Assembly: GCF_900104765.1 (NCBI RefSeq)
Contig: NZ_LT629737.1
Coordinates: 1,922,001-1,986,000, forward strand
Length of the DNA: 64,000 nucleotides
Reading direction: 5' to 3'
Source: Gillisia sp. Hel1_33_143
Lineage (GTDB): Bacteria; Bacteroidota; Bacteroidia; Flavobacteriales; Flavobacteriaceae
Below, one piece after another: positions 17,347 to 24,981 of the stretch; the first letter of the stretch is position 1; each line of letters opens with the position of its first letter. The translations under genes and the position numbers were made by a program. The notes beneath the pieces were generated by a model, which did no database searches, had not been told where the DNA came from, and worked only from the letters and a program-made list of their open reading frames with translations.

Positions 17347-18294
17347 ATGAAGGATAATTTTATTAAACAACCAAATCATATTTTCACAGCGAGATTTACA
17401 TTGTCTAGGCTGGAGAAAAATATAATCTACACTATCTTGGATAAGCTTCAAAAATCAATGAAAATGGACTTGAATGATCATTTCGTTGAAGAGAAAGTTA
17501 CGGCAAAGTTGAAAACATTAGATAAAAATCGGAATTATAAAAGAATTAAATCAGCAGTAAAATCTTTGGGTAGTAAGCAAGTAGAATTTGAGCTAAACAT
17601 TCCAAATGGCAATAAACCTTATTTAGTTCAGGAGAATGTAACCTCTTTGGTAAGTGGTCTTACACATGTTCAGAACTCTGATTCGATTTCATTTATTATT
17701 CCTTCACAAGCCAGTAAATTTTTCTGTTATATTGGGGGAGGGTATACTATTTTTCAGAAAACTATCGCTATAAGTCTAACCTCTTTGTATTCCAAACGTT
17801 TGTATGAACTTTGCTGTAGGTGGATTGATAAAGGAGGTTACAATTGTTCTATTGAAGATTTTAAAAAATTAATGTCTATAGAGAATAAATATAAGCAAAT
17901 ATCTCACTTGAGAGAGCGAGTTTTGGAGGATTCCAAAGATGAACTTGAAAAGTTGTCAGATGTTTATTTTAGCTATTCTCTCAGAAAAACTGGGAGAACT
18001 TATACTACAATTTCGTTTAAATTTCATAGAAGTCTCGAGATTGGAAATAATAATCGACCAGTAAGAAGTGAACATTACTCATATGTGTATAATTTTCTTA
18101 ATCAATATTTCCCACGATATTTAGATGATAAGGCTCTTGTTTATAGCGATTCTATAGCTAATGCGGATGAATTATATACGGCGTACAAAAGGTTCGGTAG
18201 ATTGGACGATGATCTAGCAACTGGTAAGAAAGAAAAACGAGATATTACCAATTTGCTGAACACAGTAATTTTGAAAGAATTAAAAGCGATATAA
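17347..18294 (+). CDS. Plasmid-type replication initiator (Rep_3/RepB family)
   Basis: 315 residues with the two winged-helix domains of the Rep_3 initiators. The N-terminal one begins KQPNHIFTARFTLSRLEKNIIYTILDKLQ; the second includes LTSLYSKRLYELCCRWIDKGGYNCSIEDFKKLM and ends around LRKTGRTYTTISFKFHRS. Initiators of this family bind iterons to start plasmid replication, and three iterons lie directly after this gene. Its presence says the island can probably replicate as a circle or descends from a plasmid. Confidence 0.88.
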   Translation: MKDNFIKQPNHIFTARFTLSRLEKNIIYTILDKLQKSMKMDLNDHFVEEKVTAKLKTLDKNRNYKRIKSAVKSLGSKQVEFELNIPNGNKPYLVQENVTSLVSGLTHVQNSDSISFIIPSQASKFFCYIGGGYTIFQKTIAISLTSLYSKRLYELCCRWIDKGGYNCSIEDFKKLMSIENKYKQISHLRERVLEDSKDELEKLSDVYFSYSLRKTGRTYTTISFKFHRSLEIGNNNRPVRSEHYSYVYNFLNQYFPRYLDDKALVYSDSIANADELYTAYKRFGRLDDDLATGKKEKRDITNLLNTVILKELKAI

Positions 18295-18307
18295 GGAAAG
18301 TCATCAA

Positions 18308-18335
18308 ATCACACATAAAAAAAGTTATGTGTGAT
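18308..18335. terminator. Hairpin after rep, related to the iterons
   Basis: ATCACACATAA and its exact complement at 18325-18335 around six bases. The stem contains TGTGTGAT, the iteron end, in both orientations. It could end rep transcription or be an inverted half-site pair for Rep autorepression. Confidence 0.55.
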
Positions 18336-18345
18336 ATATCCTTAG

Positions 18346-18421
18346 AACTTCGTCAATTTGTGTGATTAACTTCGTCAATTTGTGTGATTTCACTTTTAAA
18401 ACTTCGTCATTTTGTGTGATT
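18346..18421 (+). repeat. Three 22-bp iterons (probable replication origin)
   Basis: AACTTCGTCAATTTGTGTGATT occurs in tandem at 18346-18367 and 18368-18389. A third copy with one base changed lies at 18400-18421. The 22-bp period and position beside a Rep_3 gene are those of an iteron-controlled origin. Confidence 0.85.
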
Positions 18422-18928
18422 TAGATCTGTTAAGGTCTGTAAATACAGGGGCTGAGAGACTGCTACAATAAGGTTAACCTACAATTATTTACAAGGTTAT
18501 AGAAGAATATTAAAAAAATGCTTTTGAAAAGAAAAATAAAATAGTTTTTTCAGGTATTTGAAGACTTTAAATAATGAGAAAAGATTGAAAGTGAAAATTG
18601 ATGGTTGAGATTTTTAGATCGAATATTTCGTGAAAACCAGGAACGGAACCCTCGTCCAAGCATAAATTAGTTATGATTTCAGGAGGCATTCATTTTATTT
18701 TCAGAAGCCAGAAAAACATAGGTTCATTTTAGGTTTGCAATGGAGGAAAAAAACGGAAATAGTTGTTTTTAAATTTGGAGATTTCCTGTAAACTTAAATG
18801 TTAAATTCCGGAAAATGGTCTGCAAGATGTGTACTCGTCCGTACAAATTTTATAAATTTTCACGATCGATTACAGACTTGCCAGCGGAGCAGGAGAAAAA
18901 CACACTCGCAACTCGTAAATAAATAAGA
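18422..18928. other. Noncoding stretch between the iterons and the mob remnant
   Basis: About 500 bases without an open reading frame. It holds the palindrome AGGTTAACCT (18471-18480), the small inverted repeat TGTAC/GTACA (18830-18845) and a 14-nt match to the tmRNA gene (about 18646-18659). As the space between an origin and a mobC-type gene, it is a natural place for an oriT, but no nick site can be named. Confidence 0.4.
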
Positions 18929-19339
18929 ATGGAAGAAAAGAAAAAAAGAAAAAAACTTTATAAAAAAAGCATTGAAAAAAAATTCTTAAAAAAGCGATTT
19001 GAATTCAGATTATCTGAAGCGGAATTAATTGAATTGAAAACAAAAGCACAGGAAGCTGGACTAAATACATCTACATATGCCCGAAAAAAGGTGATGGACA
19101 CAAAAGGATCAGTATTCAATCCTTGACCTTTAATTCAACACTTTTTCAATTATACCGGGGCAGTCAATAAGGTAGGGAACAATATTAACCAGGTAACAAA
19201 CTATATTAATTATTTGAAAAAAGAAGGAAAGACTGATGAAAAGGCAGTTTTGGAATTTAACCAATTATTTTACGATCTTGTAGTACTAATGACTGAACTA
19301 AATAGGGTTATGCATTTTGAATTAAAAAAACTAAGATAA
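18929..19339 (+). pseudogene. MobC-like relaxosome protein, interrupted by a stop codon
   Basis: The frame reads 65 residues (basic start, then FEFRLSEAELIELKTKAQ...NTSTYARKKVM), meets TGA at 19124 and continues in the same frame to 19339. The second part contains NKVGNNINQVTNYINYLKKEG. The ribbon-helix-helix start together with the GNNxNQ motif is typical of MobC/bacterial mobilization proteins. A single nonsense change therefore appears to have broken the gene at codon 66 of about 136. No relaxase (MobA/B) follows, so mobilization by this route is probably lost. Alternatively the short 65-residue product alone is functional. Confidence 0.7.
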
Positions 19340-19739
19340 TTGTCTCAAATATTCTCCAATGAATAACTGCACGGATTTTCTATCTTTGTTTGTCTAAGTT
19401 ATTTTGTACCCTTGAAAAATTAAAGTAGCTTTTATAGTAATTAGAATAAATAATAAATTATAAAAAAGAGATTATAAAAAACAAAAACTATAAAATAAAA
19501 AATATATTTTTTATAAAATAAAATTCTTAAGCGTTTAGCTTTTGATTTTGGTACTAGGAAATCGCCAGTTTTTTATATCCACCTCAATCAAAGCAAGGCG
19601 CCCACGTTTCGGCGTGGGCTGCTCTTGTTTGGTGGATGGGTGTCTGGCGATACCTCTGGTACCGACATGTTGCAGTTCCACGCTTTTTTTGTGCTTGGAC
19701 TTCACGATCAAAGGCTGACCTAATCTTTAAAATGAACCT
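19340..19739. other. Noncoding stretch with a long nested palindrome
   Basis: No gene seen. The first 200 bases are very AT-rich; the second half holds the structured element at 19550-19663. Confidence 0.5.
19550..19663. repeat. 114-nt nested inverted-repeat element
   Basis: Four pairs of complementary blocks are nested: GGTAC/GTACC (19550, 19659), ATCGCCAG/CTGGCGAT (19561, 19644), ATCCACC/GGTGGAT (19577, 19631) and GCCCACG/CGTGGGC (19600, 19613) with a TTTCGG loop. The outer pair is separated from the next by 6 and 7 unpaired bases. Size and layout recall an attC site, but there is no AAC/GTT pair. It could be a structured RNA, an origin or transfer hairpin, or another single-strand recombination site. 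Confidence 0.6.
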
Positions 19740-20135
19740 ATGAACCAGTTAGCACATCTAAATTACAGTTTTGAAGAAGTCGAAATATTAAAAACTCTTG
19801 CCAAGTACCACGACGAGCCAAAAATTGCTGAAAATATTTTATTCTCTGGTTTAAACGAATATGAATATACCCAGGTAAAAAAAATAATACAAAAGTTTTA
19901 CCTCGATGGTATATGGGACTTTGAAGACACTGCAAATGGTAAAGGTCAATCCACTTTCAATTTTGATCTTAAAAACAACATACTCGAATACCCCAATCCT
20001 ATCCCAAAAGAGTACAAAGAAGATATTAATTTAAACAGCGTTTTAGAGAAGCTCTATGCTTCAAATCTAGAAACTTCAGAAGCGAAATATATTACGGCTC
20101 TTATCAAGAAAGATCTTATTGACCAACCTAAATAA
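19740..20135 (+). CDS. Unknown small protein
   Basis: 131 residues, unrecognised, no signal or membrane segment. The protein looks like a compact helical domain (FEEVEILKTLAKYHDEPKIAENILFSGL). It is encoded on the plus strand, opposite to the cassette genes, 6 bp before the next lipoprotein gene, with which it probably forms an operon. Confidence 0.55.
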   Translation: MNQLAHLNYSFEEVEILKTLAKYHDEPKIAENILFSGLNEYEYTQVKKIIQKFYLDGIWDFEDTANGKGQSTFNFDLKNNILEYPNPIPKEYKEDINLNSVLEKLYASNLETSEAKYITALIKKDLIDQPK

Positions 20136-20141
20136 AATATC

Positions 20142-20741
20142 ATGAAGAAAGTTTTTCCATTTTTACTTATTACTATGATGGCTTGTAACAGCCAACAAAA
20201 TATAGATGCTCAAAAACAGGCAATTGTCAACTTCTTGCAAGAAGATGCTAAAGGAGTTAAAACCGATTTAAAGATTGAAGTTTCGCAAATAGAAATTACT
20301 GATGTTACAGTGGCAGACAGCATTAGTATTTTGAAAGAAAGGTATCAAGCAGAAATAGAAAAAGCTCAAAAATCGATAGACAATTTTCAATCGAATATCG
20401 ATAGCGCAATGAAAGAAAACAAATCATTGGATAATTCCAATATTGATAACCTTGCTAATATAGCAGCCAACAAGTCTATTGGTGAAATGAATCAAAGAGG
20501 TCTTGAAAAGGCCCAGGCTGCGCTAAAAGAGGTAGATAAACAAAAATCTATATCATTGGCTAAATATGAAGATAGGGATGAAAATGAACTCCTTGTAAAG
20601 AAAGCAGAAACCACTTTTTCGTTTTTTAATCCAAGATTACAAACACGCCAGGAAAGAACAGACGATTTTGTTATGTCAAAAGATGGTTCTGAGGTAGTGG
20701 GGATAATAGAAAACGGGAAAGTAAGGCGAAAGAGAAAGTAA
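20142..20741 (+). CDS. Unknown lipoprotein with coiled coil
   Basis: 199 residues. A short lipoprotein signal (FPFLLITMMAC, Cys about 15) precedes a long charged helical stretch (SILKERYQAEIEKAQKSIDNF) likely to form a coiled coil. It has no recognised domain. It ends about 80 bp before the AAC box of the first attC-like repeat and reads in the opposite direction to all cassettes. Confidence 0.6.
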   Translation: MKKVFPFLLITMMACNSQQNIDAQKQAIVNFLQEDAKGVKTDLKIEVSQIEITDVTVADSISILKERYQAEIEKAQKSIDNFQSNIDSAMKENKSLDNSNIDNLANIAANKSIGEMNQRGLEKAQAALKEVDKQKSISLAKYEDRDENELLVKKAETTFSFFNPRLQTRQERTDDFVMSKDGSEVVGIIENGKVRRKRK

Positions 20742-20822
20742 ATTTTAAAATATATAAAATCTAAAATTATAATTTGTTGCGTTGATTTATTGAACTAAGG
20801 ATTTTAATATAAAATTGGAGCC

Positions 20823-20948
20823 AACGGTTTGCGGTTATCACAAGTTACGGGAGTCGGGACGCGGACTTGTCGGCTTAACCATTTTCTTTATAGGTTACTA
20901 AAATTACACTTTTTCCATAATACCCGGAATTTGAGATGAACCGCTGTT
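20823..20948 (-). repeat. attC-like site 1 (distal end of the array)
   Basis: 126 nt from AAC (20823) to GTT (20946). Inner boxes are TGCGGTTATC on the left and GATGAACCGC on the right; the central hairpin with CAAGTT...GGACTTG is present. Both outer arms obey the array rule: G at position 11 to the right, TT at positions 10-11 to the left. The left arm, TTGGAGCCAAC, belongs to a unit whose other end is not found. Confidence 0.85.
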
Positions 20949-20960
20949 AGCTCGCGTATT

Positions 20961-21437
20961 TTACTCTAATTTAACTTCTTTCCATTTGTCAGATTCAGCG
21001 AACTCTTTTATTATTTGATTTCTTTCCTCTAATAATCTTGTCATATATTTTTTTAGAAAGAGATAGTCTGCAATTTTACCTAAAAACATTAATGGTGATT
21101 TGTAGTCAAAGATATCTGTCATTAAAGTTCCATTTTCTTGTTTAGTAAATATGTGCTGATGTTTAAAACTTTCAAAAGCACCACTTAACATTTCATCTGT
21201 GAAGTTGTCGGAGTAATTGTATTGTGTAATTTTAGTTGACAATTTTTGAGTAACGCCAAAATGTTTTCCTTTCCAGGTTACGCTTTCATTAGGACCAATT
21301 AATCCACTTGTAACTCCAGCAATTGCTTCTTCATTAGTTTTTGCAACCGAAATTTTATGTAGATCAATACTTCTTGATAAATTGAATACCAATTCTTTGT
21401 CAGCCTTTATGTGAGTCAGTAATTTTATTCTTGGCAT
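20961..21437 (-). CDS. Cassette gene: SRPBCC-family ligand-binding protein
   Basis: 158 residues of the SRPBCC/START-like cyclase fold, similar to flavobacterial proteins beginning MPRIKLLTHIKADKELVFNLSRSIDLH. The central VTWKGKHFGVTQKLSTKITQY and the closing IADYLFLKKYMTRLLEERN (long C-terminal helix) are typical. The ligand is unknown. It is the cassette farthest from the probable entry end. Its start codon lies only 17 bp from an IS3 element that has removed the rest of the cassette's upstream part, including any promoter. Confidence 0.85.
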   Translation of the reverse strand: MPRIKLLTHIKADKELVFNLSRSIDLHKISVAKTNEEAIAGVTSGLIGPNESVTWKGKHFGVTQKLSTKITQYNYSDNFTDEMLSGAFESFKHQHIFTKQENGTLMTDIFDYKSPLMFLGKIADYLFLKKYMTRLLEERNQIIKEFAESDKWKEVKLE

Positions 21438-21493
21438 TCTCTTGTGTATTATACTGAAATAGGTTGACCATTTTTGATCTAATTTTCGACAGG

Positions 21494-22360
21494 TTAAATG
21501 GTCAATAGTTCTAAATTTTGTTTGTTCCTTTTGTAGGAATGATAGTCTACATTTCTATTCAAATGAACAAAGTTAGGGGTGTTCAATTTGAGACTAAAAT
21601 GGGGTCTTTTGTTGTTGTAAATCTCAACAGCTCGTTTGACCATCTTCTTTGCTAAGTTAGTATTTTTTATAGTTCGTTTTAAATCATATTCATATTTAAG
21701 GGTTCTGTTGATTCTCTCAGCTACGGCATTCTCGTAGGGATCGTACTTCTCAGTCATGCTCATGATTATTCCGTTTTCCTCAGCAAAGCTGGTGTATAGT
21801 GGGTTGCAATACTGAATTCCACGATCGGAATGATGGATGAGTTTCTGATTCTTGTATTTTCTATTTTTAATAGCCATTCTAAGGGCATCGATGCAAAGTG
21901 ATGTCTTCATATGGCTTGCCAATTTATAACCCATAATTTGCTTAGAATAGGCGTCTGTGACTAATGCCAAGTAACTGTGTCCGTTCTGCGTTTTGATATA
22001 AGTGATATCGCTTACCCAAAGTTGTTCCGGCCTGGTGGGCATTTTATCTTTTACCAGGTTTTTGTATTTAAAGAACCGGTGTTTTGAATCGGTTGTGTTG
22101 TGGAACCGCTTTAATTTAGGAACGAGCAGGTTATTCATTCGCATTACTCGATAGAATTTATCCCTTCCTATTTTAATACCGAGTCGGTTCATATCTGCCT
22201 TTAATTCCTGATACAGTTTAATTCCACCGGTACGCAGTCCATACTGACTCCGATACTCTTTGATGAGTCGAATAATTAGCTGTTGCTCTGTTTGCCTGTT
22301 CTGATGAGATTTTAACCGCTTATAAAAAGCTTGTTTGGAAACCCCAAAACATTGAATCAA
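21494..22360 (-). CDS. IS3-family transposase OrfB (IS A)
   Basis: 288 residues of the DDE integrase core: first Asp in LWVSDITYIKTQNGHSY, second in HHSDRGIQYCNP, Glu in ENAVAERINRTLKYEY. An N-terminal HTH_21-type region (YRSQYGLRTGGIKLYQEL) precedes it. There is no good independent start. The frame is reached by a -1 slip at A AAA AAG (22388-22394 region), which joins it to OrfA through WLIQCFGVSKQAF. Confidence 0.88.
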   Translation of the reverse strand: MIQCFGVSKQAFYKRLKSHQNRQTEQQLIIRLIKEYRSQYGLRTGGIKLYQELKADMNRLGIKIGRDKFYRVMRMNNLLVPKLKRFHNTTDSKHRFFKYKNLVKDKMPTRPEQLWVSDITYIKTQNGHSYLALVTDAYSKQIMGYKLASHMKTSLCIDALRMAIKNRKYKNQKLIHHSDRGIQYCNPLYTSFAEENGIIMSMTEKYDPYENAVAERINRTLKYEYDLKRTIKNTNLAKKMVKRAVEIYNNKRPHFSLKLNTPNFVHLNRNVDYHSYKRNKQNLELLTI

Positions 22361-22746
22361 CCATTTTCTTTTAAACGGTTTTGCTTCTTTTTTTCGATCT
22401 CGTCTGCTAATGTTTTGGGCAATGACTTTTTTGACATATCAACTCCGGTAATAAGTTCCATGTCAGCAATAATGTCTTGTTGGAAGTCTTTTACAAACTC
22501 TAATTCCTCTATTTTTTCTTTGAGTTTCTTGATCTCATCTTTCTAGCTCATCCCTTGTTTCTTTTGTTCTAAAGTACTGTATTTTTTCAACCAATAATAG
22601 ATGGAAGCTCTGGAAACCTGATATTTATCGGAAGCATGATTGATAGAGATCTGTGCATTTTGGATCTGATCGATGATAACCAGCTTAAGATCGTATCCTA
22701 CTTTTTTGTAGGAAGTTTTTCGACAGTGTTGATTTTGTTCTTTCAT
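22357..22746 (-). pseudogene. IS3-family OrfA with premature stop (IS A)
   Basis: The leftward frame from the ATG at 22746 encodes a HTH (LKLVIIDQIQNAQISINHASDKYQVSRASIYYWLKKY), then hits TAG at 22543-22545. It continues in the same frame (KDEIKKLKEKIEELEFVKDF, a leucine-zipper region) to a stop at 22357. The nonsense codon at position 68 of about 129 should stop formation of OrfAB, so this copy is probably immobile. Confidence 0.75.
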
Positions 22747-22791
22747 TAGGTATAGTGCTAAAAGGTTTAATTTTTAGTCAACCTATTTCAG

Positions 22792-22851
22792 GAAAGTACA
22801 GATAATTATTTTCTTAGTAACGGTGCCGCTTATTGGCGATTAACCGTTGTT
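22792..22851 (-). repeat. attC-like site 2, truncated by IS A
   Basis: Only the GTT-side half remains. GATAATTATTTTCTT and CGGTGCCGCTTATT match the same part of site 5 (26424-26458). It is followed by the inner box GATTAACCG and GTT (22849). The AAC-side half is missing where IS A begins. Confidence 0.8.
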
Positions 22852-23523
22852 GTGTACAGTTTTTATCCTTTCTATTCCTAAATGTGCATTTCGAATCAAT
22901 TTTACAGCAGTATTATTATCACAGCCAATGGCTGTTTTGGAATCATCATATAAAGTAGTGAAACACCATTTTTTATTTTTTTCAAGCACAAATTCTGGGG
23001 AAAGATTTGAAAAATTTGAAGCTATATCTTTAATCTGTTCTATTTTTGTAAAATATAATGACGGTAAGTCATTGTTTTCAATATTTCCTCGAATTTTTCT
23101 TAAAACATCATAATGGCAATATACTTTTGTTTGAAGGGTTGAATCGAATACTCTTAAGAGTTCTAAAATATCATTAAAATAAATACTAGAACCTTCTTCA
23201 CTTCCCCATAAATAATTTGGTCTCGTATCTTTGTTTCGGACCTGATACATAACGTAATCGTAATAATCTTTAAAGTCTTCTCCTTCTTTTAAAAATTCCT
23301 TTTTGAATTGGTTAAATGTCAAGACACGTTTATTTTTAGGTCTTCCTAGTTCGTCGCGAGAAGATTCACGACCATTTTGAATATCTAAATCAATTAAAAT
23401 CGGATGATGATAGATGAAATAATTATCGAAATCCTCAGAGAACCAGTTTTCAATCTCATTTGGATAACTTCGACTTCCACTTTTTCTTTGTATCCAATAT
23501 CTAGGAACTTTAAAATTTATCAT
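22840..23523 (-). CDS. Cassette gene: unknown protein ending in the attC-like site
   Basis: 227 residues, not recognised, soluble, rich in aromatic residues (YFIYHHPILIDLDI, YYDYVMYQVRN). The last codons (TVHNNG and stop) are written in the attC-like repeat itself: the outer box supplies Asn-Asn and the inner box GGTTAA supplies the stop. The start codon lies 18 bp from the left end of IS B, which has removed the upstream part of the cassette. Confidence 0.6.
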   Translation of the reverse strand: MINFKVPRYWIQRKSGSRSYPNEIENWFSEDFDNYFIYHHPILIDLDIQNGRESSRDELGRPKNKRVLTFNQFKKEFLKEGEDFKDYYDYVMYQVRNKDTRPNYLWGSEEGSSIYFNDILELLRVFDSTLQTKVYCHYDVLRKIRGNIENNDLPSLYFTKIEQIKDIASNFSNLSPEFVLEKNKKWCFTTLYDDSKTAIGCDNNTAVKLIRNAHLGIERIKTVHNNG

Positions 23524-23573
23524 TTTCTTAAAAATGTCTTGTCCTGAAATATGGCTACAGGTTAAAATTGATT

Positions 23574-24248
23574 TTACGCTGTTAATTTATATACCATATT
23601 TGGAGTTTGATAGTCTAAAGATAAATGTAATCTAATTGCATTATATAATTTAATGGCACTTTTTGCTGCTCTTTTCGCGTGTTCCTTGTTTGTGAAGACC
23701 TGATCGAGATAGAATTCATCTTTCAGGATCCCATTTACGCGTTCTGCCATTGCATTTTCGTAACAGTGATTTTCTTCAGTCATACTGATAGCTATCTTTT
23801 TTCTTTTAAGGATTTGAGTATACACATTGCTGCAATATTGTATCCCTCTGTCTGAATGGTGTATGAGCCCTTTGATGTCTTTGGCTTGGTAAATCGCTTT
23901 ATTAAGTGCTCTCACGCATCCTTTAAGTTCTAGGCTATCACTAAGGTCATAACCCACAATCTTTCTGGAATGCATATCTGTAATGAGTGCTAGGTAACAA
24001 AATCCTTTTAGAGTTCTGATATACGTAATGTCCGATACCCAAACTTGATTAGATCGGTTTACTTTTAGATCTTTTATAATGTTATTGTACTTATAAAACC
24101 TGTGATACGAATTGGTTGTTCTGGCACTGTACTTTTTTCTTAATGTCAACATTTTATGTTCTCTAAGAACATTGAACAGGGTGTCTCTACCCACTTTCAG
24201 GTGTTGTTTTTCAAAATCCTGTCCTAGGGATTTCATAAGCTTTCTCAC
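23574..24248 (-). CDS. IS3-family transposase OrfB (IS B)
   Basis: The DDE core is intact: Asp in VWVSDITYIRTLKGFCY, Asp in HHSDRGIQYCSN, Glu in ENAMAERVNGILKDEF. The listed start is a GTG inside the gene. The open frame continues upstream without a stop to the A9 run at 24443-24451, giving about 289 residues when fused to OrfA by -1 frameshifting (TKYQALIIAKEKAKGFASL at the joint). Confidence 0.88.
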   Translation of the reverse strand: MRKLMKSLGQDFEKQHLKVGRDTLFNVLREHKMLTLRKKYSARTTNSYHRFYKYNNIIKDLKVNRSNQVWVSDITYIRTLKGFCYLALITDMHSRKIVGYDLSDSLELKGCVRALNKAIYQAKDIKGLIHHSDRGIQYCSNVYTQILKRKKIAISMTEENHCYENAMAERVNGILKDEFYLDQVFTNKEHAKRAAKSAIKLYNAIRLHLSLDYQTPNMVYKLTA

Positions 24249-24424
24249 GCCTTCTCTAGGAAGGGATTTACGTCGTCTTTTAACGATGGTAATTATATGT
24301 TGTTCAACCTTTTTTCGCTTATCAGCTCTGCATTTATACTTATAATAAGCATCTCGCTTTAGTTCAAAACAATCACATATTTTGGTTAACGAAGCAAATC
24401 CCTTAGCTTTTTCCTTTGCTATGA

Positions 24425-24796
24425 TTAAGGCTTGATATTTAGTTTTTTTTTAAGTTCCAAGACACTTTTGTAGCCTAGTTTTTGAGCAGCTACTTCCAAG
24501 TATGCATCATCGACAAGTTGATCCATATCCTTTTTAAGGAGTAGTTTTTTAAGCTGTTCAATCTCTTTTTGGAGTGCTTTGATCCGTGTTATTTCATCCT
24601 TTGTTTCTATCATAACCCTTGTGTTCATTAGGTCTTTACGTTCATACTTTCTGATCCATTCATTGATGGTGGAAGGAGCAATCCCATAGAGTTTGCCTAG
24701 TTCATACTTTGTGTATTTCCCAGTACTAAGTTCTGATAAAATTTTTAATTTGAATGGTTCACTGTAACGTCTGGTTACTCTGTCATTTTTATACAT
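24425..24796 (-). CDS. IS3-family transposase OrfA (IS B)
   Basis: 123 residues: HTH_Tnp_1-type domain (RRYSEPFKLKILSELSTGKYTKYELGKLYGIAPSTINEWIRKY) followed by a leucine zipper (ITRIKALQKEIEQLKKLLLKK). It ends at the A9 slippery run that allows production of OrfAB. This copy looks intact. Confidence 0.85.
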   Translation of the reverse strand: MYKNDRVTRRYSEPFKLKILSELSTGKYTKYELGKLYGIAPSTINEWIRKYERKDLMNTRVMIETKDEITRIKALQKEIEQLKKLLLKKDMDQLVDDAYLEVAAQKLGYKSVLELKKKLNIKP

Positions 24797-24847
24797 AACT
24801 GTTTAGAATTATGTAGCCTTTATTCAGGACGAGTCAATATTGCTGGC

Positions 24848-24971
24848 AACGGTCTCGGTTAACACAAGTTGCGGGAGTAGGGACGCGAACTTGTCGGTTT
24901 TGTTCTTTTCTTTCTTAGGATACTAAATTACACTTTTTCGATAAAACCCGTTATTTGTGATAACCGTTGTT
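24848..24971 (-). repeat. attC-like site 3
   Basis: 124 nt, AAC 24848 to GTT 24969. Inner boxes CGGTTAAC and GATAACCG; internal hairpin CAAGTTGCG/CGCGAACTTG around GGAGTAGGGA. Left spacer GGTCT, right spacer TT. Type-I core. Confidence 0.9.
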
Positions 24972-24981
24972 GTACACAGTT

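Larger units (their letters stand above)
21454..22791 (-). mobile_element. IS3-family insertion sequence A
   Basis: 1338 bp with terminal inverted repeats CTGAAATAGGTTGACCA (left) and CTGAAATAGGTTGACTA (right, as complement). It encodes OrfA and OrfB in the IS3 arrangement. No target duplication is visible. On its right side it abuts half of an attC-like site, so a deletion accompanied or followed the insertion. Confidence 0.85.
23541..24830 (-). mobile_element. IS3-family insertion sequence B
   Basis: About 1290 bp with imperfect terminal repeats: GTCCTGAAATATGGCTACA on the left and GTCCTGAATAAAGGCTACA as complement on the right. It encodes OrfA and OrfB with a -1 slippery run of nine A. 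It differs from IS A in sequence. No target duplication is seen, and the cassette arms on its two sides do not match each other. Confidence 0.85.

Noticed and set aside
18449-18485. GGGGCTGAGAG after the iterons looks like the opening of a TPP riboswitch
   Set aside because: The later conserved parts of the thi-box (ACCTGATCTGG and the closing helix) are absent and no thiamine gene follows.
21454-22791. Target-site duplications around IS A and IS B
   Set aside because: No matching 3-5-bp flanks are seen for either element; both appear to border deletions.
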